This document shows positions 62,301 through 64,000 of a stretch of 64,000 bases of DNA, one piece after another (position 1 is the stretch's first letter; each line of letters begins with the position of its first letter). A program made the position numbers and the translations under genes. The stretch comes from Amycolatopsis sulphurea. Its GTDB lineage: Bacteria > Actinomycetota > Actinomycetes > Mycobacteriales > Pseudonocardiaceae. The stretch is taken from the NCBI RefSeq assembly GCF_002564045.1, contig NZ_PDJK01000002.1, positions 2,604,001 through 2,668,000 on the forward strand. Direction: 5' to 3'. The notes below the pieces were generated by a model that saw only the letters and a program-made list of their open reading frames with translations, was not told where the DNA came from and did not search any database.

Positions 62301-64000
62301 GAATGGCTGCACCAGCAGCGCGGGGAGAGCCTGCTCGTGGAGGCCGATCTCAAGCAGGTGCGGGCGTTCACCGACGCGGCGCACGCCGATCCCGGCGCGC
62401 GGCTGAACGGCCGGGGCCGCGGGATGGGCGGGATCCGGATTCGCCCGCCGTGGGCGGACGAGCGGACCTTCATGATCAGCGGTCCCACCACCGACACCCA
62501 TGCGCGGATCGAGGTTCCCGGACCCGACGGGCAGCCGGTGGGAGTGTGGGTGGACGGGCGCACGCTCGCCGCGCATGTCGCCTCCACCCCCGAATTCCAG
62601 GCCGCGCAACCGGATTCGTTCACCTTCCTGAACGCGTCGGGCCACCGTCGCGGGCCGGGCGGGCTCGCGTACGACTTCCAGCAGGCGATGGACTCCTTCG
62701 GTGGCCCCTCGGTGGTGCACGCCGCCACCGATGAGGTGCTTGCCTCCAGCCGCGTGACCACCGAGACGAGCACGCCGTTCGGACCGCTGCTCGGCGCGAA
62801 GGACGAGGCTTTCACCGCGGTGGCCCGCGGTGGGCACTGGGAAACCTTCGGTCGCCCGGCGGATGTCGATGCGGTCGCCGAGGAACTGGCCGGTGCACTG
62901 GACAAGGGCTGGCACTACGCCCGGACCGACGCCGGGGAAGGACGGATCCCGCTCAGCGATCGGGCGCGCACGCTCGACCTGGCCGCCGAGATCGCCGTCG
63001 CGACGCGGGACGGCAGCTCGCCCGCCGTGCTCAACGCGCTGCTCGACCGGCTTGAGCACCCCGGTGTGGTCCTGTCCGCGGTCGATCGCCACCTCGGCCG
63101 CCCATCACTGTCGGAGACCCAGCGGAACGCGTTGCAGCTCGCGGCCGAGCGCGGCGCGAAATTCCACGACGAAAACCGGGAGCTCGCCCAACTGCGGGTG
63201 GCCTCCCTCAACCGCACCGCGGGCACCCGGTACCCGGTGGACGACCCGGCGGCGATGGACCGCATTCTGGAAGCCGCGCACCTGAACCTGCGCACCATGG
63301 ACCTGACGCGCAACATCGACTTCGCCCGCGTTCCTGCCGATGCGCCACGCGAACCTGGCAAGCGGGCGCCGAGCTGGGCCGAGGTGCTGACCCGTCAGGA
63401 CCGGTTCCCCACGTTCTGGGAGTCCGGGTCCACCACCGATCCGCCGTCCCGGTCCGGCCGCGGCTGGGTCGAGGAGCAGCTGGGCTACGGCCCGGTGCTC
63501 GGCCGCATCAGTGGCGATCCGGCCAACCGGCATGACGAGACCGCCGACTTCGCGCCTACCGCGCCACACGAGACTCCGGTGTACGCGGCGCTGAACTCCG
63601 GGCTGCAGCACGGTGGTACGTACAGCTACGGCGCGAGCGTCCTGTACCTCAAGCCGGAAGTCCGGGAGCGGGCGACTTTCACGCCGAGCGACAGCGCCGC
63701 TCGTGGCCGTCAGGGTGTCGAACGGATCACCGACGCCGATCACGTTTACGGTCTGCTGGCCTACGGTCCCTCGGACAACGTGCGGCTCGCGCTCGGCAGC
63801 GTGACCGGGTTCCGGTACGACCCGGAGATGGCCGCCGACCTCCAAGCCGACGGGTATGCCGCGTTCGGGCGCCATTTCGAGGCGCAGCTGCACGGTGGCC
63901 TGTCCTGGCACGACGTTTCGCGCATCGTGGTCAACTACGGGGACCTCCACGGGAACGCATCGACGAACCTGACCCAGGAAGAAGCCATCGGGCTGGTCGC
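44313..64000 (+). CDS. Giant type VII-associated multidomain toxin-like protein (3' end beyond window)
   Basis: One frame stays open from TTG 44313 (AGGAGG eleven bases upstream; ATG 44322 is an alternative) to the window edge: at least 6562 residues. No in-frame stop was found in a full read-through. Residues 5-285 are a helical CpnT/WXG-like head (WPKADEDALRQLAAEWDQIA) with a hydrophobic stretch. Residues 310-1140 are a Pro/Ser/Thr/Gly linker with 12-residue repeats. From about 1370 to 4880, roughly 250-residue beta-rich modules recur. Inserted or following domains are a zincin (HELSH, 3083-3087), a coiled coil (4894-5110), an edema-factor/ExoY-like cyclase (5213-5456), a caspase-like domain (H5593, C5642), an inactive second copy (S6109), and a DUF3626-like region (from 6410). 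It resembles the very long actinobacterial proteins called 'lonely Cys domain' proteins. It is probably exported by the adjacent EccC/EccD system. Confidence 0.88.
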   Translation, partial: MSLMVDPSMDWVFYPLAGDAWPKADEDALRQLAAEWDQIAQQIATASAGFNRLAEQVTANVGGDVAANFTEFVGKLSTIGNGYIAQAQQQAAALREFALDQENAKYSMLIAIVVTAADLIWAASNPFTAPLIPAIWGAGRAAVQAAEKTMMERLISLAGQLGRGAAIEAAQEAAEQALADVIQIAQGNRDGLSKAVWQSAVIGGVAGLFATAAHGALGRRGNTALGAGGVEAATEVVAGVTGALAFGGGFDSLGWGALNGFLSGTATHGAGRFGQKMHDKYVGDGAKGPDAGSSTGDIKNDSFGDIQIPNDPAPSYEDRLGDQLVTDELPPPYSEKPGGAPSRPPSFDSGIAPPPYSEAPPPYSESPSGQGGGQNAAPPGVHTGNEAPSSGAPVSGNGGSIAGGGGAFTGNGGQPGTRNTPTGPAPSGQSPASGGRPTSTGSTPSESGSTRGNPPQAGNAPGSVAPPVAGSSPGVVNSPVTGNSPGAMDSPGAGNSPVSSHPSSAGNSSGVVDSPVGGNSTVSPGPEAGNSPAIGGHSGVTDVGSPGTGTSVDGGLPGFGGPSHSDSTPVPGGHSEGTPGTLDGTPGSQAGNTPVAPGTTPGSHSDGTPAAPSSTPGSHSGSTPTVPGTSPGSTTTTPGTTPAGHQGSIGTPEVSHTGPSLGSGETHTSAPGQVSGPGPAPSSESGRPGSVAPSPVGEHAGSVAPSPVGEHAGSVAPSPVGEHAGPAVPPPVGEHVGSVAPSPVGEHAGPAVSPPVGEHAGSVAPPPMGEHAGPAVSPGTGSTVPPATVGTHESNEGATPGSYTDTSGVPATSPDAGRSGTTGPHSTPAPNTGFTGDTPVGQHSGTTPDQHSGLPGGTTPGHREGVDTEIAGGTTADQHPGFSDGTVPGRHTDGTPSRQDSAATNETTTGQGFTGNTATGPNAGVENKATGGPNSGVTSPSTNVNQPNTGSTTGTQPSADTATKSGVPTGDRTTPPPVSGSVDGVRTSSGPVDSGVTHESSTVHGVQTSTDLPASLRPGSDVPADSSQSHVGGVQHDGETSGRPAETPVTHQDPANAGPGQPSVHTGQQDAGTGPSNVRNGQSETPGTTPAGPAPGRNVDAKTESGTKGDTSAKGTTPASTGRNPAVSADKTNEKDSRRAERTPDPAPSLAVQPVSEPEIQAVGERFLQRYEPAVADYPHEFSSVKEDRLRTLLQGPDGLVLDRQAISDRYGPRVRLVVDQLLHAEADRPGQVRARAERIAQELDLARPDGPGLKGGAPRSPGRQHLEPPPSPHSTGSERSPRSSYDGPPDRSRMLEDRRPSSQLSRSSEPSPHSSLRRAEQLLSIPAVSDPVSREWVLRAELEQPAIVDHPDWRALRQRIAALTESDSATVSKVDKLSDENLGDFSKSLAGINLEIGDFRVGIRVVGIREGDLAHEARETDSTSSRQVSYETQPDETSSTDSRDRTPINLSGVASSFIPSTPAGKPGFSVEGLGKETHDSISMKKTRGHKVSTSEDLRSRTSRRHVTYEITAIPKPGGPFSRGRKTASWAMDVPVRLSWPTHDVPAEGLPDPVLLSYSQDPSQRKSVQHVRFAGLGDVFDTVRQKYGLESTDPEVEKFRTWLNDLGPGFGDKLINGQVATKSFRFNEPGPALFSVALAPPDGVPELRTVPVGVGLKRISHQRNVSGEYRQSHASKEKWGGALTHSVGEEVHGVPGVKAGGKLSYSKSNTDTRNETEAYGSAKTSAVEGNFNSHDLAFDYVLTMTDPKTNRPVEPAVPGPETRRSTDGPSATRVPGRARLWLSRPGETESAPQSDTESELSGRRPKSGIPRDEVADQFHASWLLPVETQAKLMREVLGPALHSLGLDRELSGVQHRFSEFLNENARTLFERGDPVRFPLPGDKDLYFDGHTDTGTGEYRGKVPWREIDHKLVASDATQLDSQRIRQIGANLNAEGQVALATLGGDLGVSQERSDGGDVSRTVELERSRAAALPDPDSPKRGDGDVHRYGYSAHIRARLGQDVDQLDNQQWSTSAEVQVLALKRRGEGVDVRRDPARRETDWDEVDSVDLSHARPGDLPLDYDLEAFKPVRHLGSTFKSLLKPPDAQGRRAKAGEAIKQLALGSRASALGAHRGDAKDKDVSHDAVERWAGSEARQARMELATRSSDVLPLESYNDQGLLGSRDLLGTGSLTTRYFNPRVIDREEAHQFSQTRRVRTEVTTSHSRSTGVKATFSTSLDTGGKASVGAEATAGYSRGPSAKMSVTGTTESTESDVERGYLVEYDAHHLLDVSVHESTTGPLGDQHPRTSADQRKVKFVPDAVRVWVRAGELSTVGELTAHDLTNLDPADRERYLAARTPSTVDSEVVPEKQPRSETQPETEKETEQQDEKRPEAEPATPAGRKGGLPEAAERGAGSIGPGRPDVVRDFQSKLRKALRSWESTVAQPEAREKYEKLHDRLVADLGRKLSQGGFDAMVREMRGGGLPVHGERIGDSGKLEQLGVLKARVVGGRHLGESAQYSQTVTVKTGKKPVTGKQSSWTKGLTGNVTPTMPSLPGVPLLDKALAPKAGVSSKHTKSTESSDEKQYTTTFRWSGPAEVHGADLEIELELFPHARSGMYRRFIPFLRREPVNGSFDAGKFTLSDDAVRFKSPEYLPVRSEPVASQAEGSLREWWAAQDEKGVHGFPDEAAIVPLPANAPKLHQWVRDQVGGLNSRRAYRLLLGTGSVQVNEQFRDTLSPHGLVADVESTTVSSVAIKSDLTNLKLLGEIPGASMEHEVTEPHKTVVKGKKDTTGEAHLLSDAVTALTTKPEGITKELGSKQTEARTETSPAKKSSGKSYLVSAELNWDVSRTNRNSRKSVEERIDQDGQIWLRVNEAGLKALGFDVPAVVAQKPAESGHDTSVNDDAAGKQFTEKGSGPKGATAKDAEPDVPAATDPTDPKDTARKLRSFGAVLVADDGPSTAPARPATASTTLSNRPQNPDTGVGIDSGRGFDAVRESNSSAKPSSFNRVRPRALTGEEQAAVDAALRHYAPIIGAQRAHSSRAGVEQEVQNIGGVTVGLEKGLPSLGMGGEYIGSHQTVNLYASAVLSKEFGGGVRGLEGIVTHELSHGLLKYALKDYQRYVGSWNEDGSPLRRPEAEPPITSYVRTASDDFRTSIMWHELGRDRLESRSPRRADFVARLAAEHPDVFVRGEKESAGAFAARVARELHDHKPEFNEHTGYWHADGSPEFAGERPITRYGTTNPNEDMAETAKYYFLDPDRLRAQAPRRAEFFDQLVASWTPEGKQPEGPVVVAPPSIAGRLPLVRNESFDSAVDVSLEAEDVTLAPKPPVDDEPGIELQDLPPRRPQPEPQPDRNLPAIPEDAELTQDATPPDDRDESSAEEQDRRPFAERLPRFVRDGDALGSVVPVDVQGGPDVDAAIRRLVQRVDPRRDAMPEPRGIDAIVDTLSGPGFESFLRGRTSMIRVRDKWYEVHVRAKMHLDGVDATQVRPVTEKLNTDLKDEAKVTHAQANTDTTASQIGTSYFAAFPALGPYASISVSAQLATPAIEHKSTVTGTDQRVIRSAGDQQRAEVGVTFDITVRTETGTITGTSVEGGVGLVLSTDLGKMTAPELERPADPAPDWAKKVEFLVPEAVVLDERRLFERVRENLPPSVTGFSAPGRAVLRDFLSGPVLRDAVGSALQGGKVTSNDLLSPHAAHRDAVQLTAKPTDVELLGVVPGKSELRFNDSSVNAGSTEAVSKFGMDVSPTFGGGAYTPGGVGAVGGVTGSLARKRGETSLSGSNVTSKSSVNVKGDIGLYKLTVDVGITSSTGDTVTVPATVYTRMGLPEAKAQGLPVPTGTRARFTFTGARHEPPYLLAAAAAGHVHAGTFVPATELQPQIEKALRDQPGYAKFFPRWDKLQRDNNTGASREVGERLANLRKLTAAFSPAALRSKMDSLLGPGVSVQFKRHGLFTDEYINVTVKAKLSPGRHLGQASGRSVRANAETKPEMGSATSTERGWGIGFEGRVGLPTNTPLTSPGRRISPSVTPAQYMDIRTWKNSGGQTVSSAVTAGGHADAQVFRHDVEFEVEITRYTRNRPWVKRLTPGSPLRSTPEVSTIAKTGDQALPKISGEVDLWISDSSTSRKNPARFAPGAPGTTALREDQAPSIDELLTGHRANQQETPPPKFLYAEAIANTEHLRDEALRQLQRAAGGDAVLGLPGGEARKRVDRLFEPEGFRANLSRFVTQGAQSGGFRYQRRLADRVGGLGMAVSLSKPKVVAVTGAGSGNERIHTGGTKATYEKSREQSVEGNVQAGFSVRPDQSSSSPQGQIYGMVRWSPWTRKMTMAEELSATVEHLRGLPSSSRTVLVQYDADVKLAAESRWESLIDGSTSKAGAHVKLPGAVYVRMSEDQAREQGLLPAVEPRSPAPGTMAAPALVGGDSSSLGAAVVEHAPDLSKLVADARENLGRIGGKLLPRSVLDDSMNNLQRTLDLAAPDAVAALVDGALDGGASLTVHDTEILSTDRYRLELKATVVGTEFVGVVHDGGTIGHTVSAVGAGKRKKATGSSWGGHARLGVSGRFVDDQNRTNGYIGANAGLIGGRAKNQQYVENSTVTTKNGATASGPVARYQHRVRFDLVVQRGGREYPVSSQESELTVRTSADDQKIAGPLERQANLHTTRFNELRPIAATPANLASWRDAGAPGLPESSLVEGVRGAADVLGAAVRAMRLAGASNRLTDPDTGAWSTLSAAISNEMLQANLPHMSDGPLRPPRLHESSRWGKNGSATIEVHSRLVHPKLVALSDSVKLERSDQLVTTAAAESEKTVSGKNQVTVGSGGVSTPSKQSHSWGGADLRTPANVPDPTSSTAGTPRTVAAQPDDRTGLVQYGVNYRVVAKLGNGQLGVVDVTVPASVRVRMTADDLEAVLGTKLPDSLTTAQDAVKEAAEKWRDAEKELEEAQHVLDDAWLAENESLRALAENAYNRSVSDGWLTDYEDAGTLVADESASVLTGPAVDLRRALDQAQDEVRDAATELYERQDELARWESIGDQYRALAATESDPAERDRFLRLARENQAEADGIRARLAERQQVARARVDSIADLLDPYRNEHSEHRALQEEARTSAETARAKADAARQRWWNAKSEVDSRLNSHQWPLRTSTRVDPRVTAMRRHGAVLVHDSDDEGPLGPPRLVVDEVSGTASDGEQGSSSPQLLRPGPPRVDLNTSEFGGFVSSWMDSIDALVPTVPRRSSWATMVSQGDDESLSSERLNGEFGISPRNQRRLRNFADRFGVVLEVRPTNPESVKWLEKGAMPKPLTMKAKTISPIDVHLGAREDQIGLVGYFRPQLPPAEVLDALDADVRDAVARRYDARNTEYDALAESMDAYAESGQFRVVDGVVEGAVGRDRFVPVTADLDIYHIRQPDDGEYLSEEAYNNVYWLLSHRDVGVQHGAHMYWQPEDEFQQKIFDDIVNKHQEGALGGEPLIRFAPGEPPTVAYADRLEDSIASLARRGSVQVPDEAAEPTVFSGLDQDTGLPYEFDSSEVEHHPVRFEGRVVGVSFLPESEQTADVEAGWVANNSGKVGSLPEGATSEQVSQQLERAHTYGVTPELAGRRFGEWADESAAPWDDGSFFVFAHGRPKTVKLRLLSGRTVRVDGDTSAQILVKLAPYAQAQANTRPSLTLIACSTGQGDQAGDFAPDFQRALSDLGGPKIVHAPTKPTNFGQEPAALGRAVGAKGGFTTVTDGGRFRTFGGRPGDEAIVGLVRDLARDHPVTVPGSGPISLADRPGTVALASTVERQLADEVARTGVLRPNSVRDLVARHERPDVIFSAVLTRLAAQHGPALHTLVDAERDPRTGEWVRTELPPMAHGLVTVTGKGTWTDTQVSRPARFNPAWSAGPARDTAAVPVRPDPRSYAETLVEHHYDGVEPPPVTVPAERAPQFKADVLAELSKLPRIDSGVSPEPDADLDPIELTRVDSGVALDDLVVADPTRLTGQVGGAPDTVIEFAPGTVVSTGLTNPDGTVGGLTYLAPDDASAVQEWLHQQRGESLLVEADLKQVRAFTDAAHADPGARLNGRGRGMGGIRIRPPWADERTFMISGPTTDTHARIEVPGPDGQPVGVWVDGRTLAAHVASTPEFQAAQPDSFTFLNASGHRRGPGGLAYDFQQAMDSFGGPSVVHAATDEVLASSRVTTETSTPFGPLLGAKDEAFTAVARGGHWETFGRPADVDAVAEELAGALDKGWHYARTDAGEGRIPLSDRARTLDLAAEIAVATRDGSSPAVLNALLDRLEHPGVVLSAVDRHLGRPSLSETQRNALQLAAERGAKFHDENRELAQLRVASLNRTAGTRYPVDDPAAMDRILEAAHLNLRTMDLTRNIDFARVPADAPREPGKRAPSWAEVLTRQDRFPTFWESGSTTDPPSRSGRGWVEEQLGYGPVLGRISGDPANRHDETADFAPTAPHETPVYAALNSGLQHGGTYSYGASVLYLKPEVRERATFTPSDSAARGRQGVERITDADHVYGLLAYGPSDNVRLALGSVTGFRYDPEMAADLQADGYAAFGRHFEAQLHGGLSWHDVSRIVVNYGDLHGNASTNLTQEEAIGLV
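46380..46631 (+). repeat. Seven tandem 36-base repeats in the giant gene linker
   Basis: Seven in-frame copies of a 12-codon unit (SVAPSPVGEHAG and the variant PAVSPPVGEHAG, alternating toward the end), in the disordered linker. Copies one to three are nearly identical at DNA level, so copy number probably varies between strains. Confidence 0.9.
53280..54110 (+). other. Zincin metalloprotease domain in the giant protein
   Basis: Residues 2990-3266 carry IVTHELSHGLLKY with the HExxH metal motif (H3083, E3084, H3087). A downstream TNPNEDMAETAKYYFLDPDRL segment supplies a candidate third ligand (E3224 or E3228). The NPxEDMAE-type helix is typical of anthrax-lethal-factor-like and related zincins. 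It is followed by a polar linker and the next beta module. Confidence 0.75.
59950..60680 (+). other. Edema-factor/ExoY-like nucleotidyl cyclase domain in the giant protein
   Basis: Residues 5213-5456 align by eye with class II adenylate cyclases: EVRPTNPES (R5255, matching the edema-factor IRPVNP), KPLTMKAK (K5279), LVGYFRPQL, PVTADLDIYHI with the metal-binding Asp pair D5371/D5373, and VQHGAHMY...EDEFQQKIF with H5407 and E5418. The Asn of the HGTEQDN motif is replaced (W5413), so activity is uncertain. Confidence 0.72.
60800..61470 (+). other. Caspase-fold cysteine protease-like domain, first copy
   Basis: Residues 5496-5719 contain SFFVFAHGRP (H5593) and LTLIACSTGQG (C5642), the His/Cys dyad layout of C80/CHAT-type peptidases such as those that self-process MARTX and clostridial toxins. 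The domain closes with GGFTTVTDGGRFRTFGGRPG. It lies right after the cyclase domain, the position expected of an auto-release protease. Confidence 0.65.

Noticed and set aside
44313..64000. Possible frameshift or fusion of several separate genes in the giant ORF
   Set aside because: The codon phase was checked at many points (near 45240, 47880, 50040, 54960, 58020, 60000, 61020 and 63000) and is the same throughout, with no stop and no internal ribosome-site/start pairs that look like gene boundaries.

Overview
This is a high-GC actinobacterial chromosome segment, most likely from Pseudonocardiales and probably Amycolatopsis or a close relative. The evidence is the GC-rich codon use, a mycothiol gene (mshD), the orphan OmpR-type regulator GlnR, LmeA and DUF3073 proteins, and an ESX/type VII secretion locus. 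The genus is an inference, because no rRNA or other marker gene is present.

The left half (1-25.5 kb) is ordinary chromosome whose gene order follows M. tuberculosis Rv0810c-Rv0822c. In order it holds DUF3073, an RsiG-like c-di-GMP-binding anti-sigma homologue, YgfZ, PabC, an orphan PxpC and a nitrobindin-like protein. A sulfur operon follows (leader peptide, DUF4395, CysA, SseC), then thioredoxin, LmeA, GlnR, MshD, the phosphate operon pstSCAB with convergent phoU, and a very long LytR-CpsA-Psr protein. A diguanylate cyclase, isopentenyl-diphosphate isomerase and an alpha/beta hydrolase close this half. A family of perfect or near-perfect GTGAAGGG-CCCTTCAC palindromes sits behind genes throughout it. 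Two leaderless small ORFs share the same TATTCT -10 hexamer.

The right half (25.9-64 kb) is one co-directional type VII secretion locus. It runs: two WXG100 proteins, an EspC-like candidate substrate, a Pro/Gly-repeat protein with a WXG-type head, EccC with three ATPase domains, EccD, a 79-residue 'mini-EccB' made only of the cytoplasmic anchor and membrane helix, an 890-residue protein with degenerate ADP-ribosyltransferase-like and caspase-like parts, a beta-helix/AAA+ fusion in place of EccA, a YbaB/EbfC protein, another helical secretion-associated protein, and a giant ORF. No mycosin (MycP), EccE or full-length EccB is visible.

The giant ORF starts at 44313 and is still open at the window edge, giving at least 6562 residues. 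It begins with a type VII/CpnT-like helical domain, continues through a Pro/Ser/Thr/Gly linker and about ten divergent beta-rich modules, and carries a zincin metalloprotease (HELSH), an anthrax edema-factor/ExoY-like nucleotidyl cyclase domain, two caspase-fold domains (one with an intact His/Cys pair) and a DUF3626-like region. The locus therefore looks like a reduced type VII machine dedicated to a multi-effector giant protein, and it is the most interesting part of the window.
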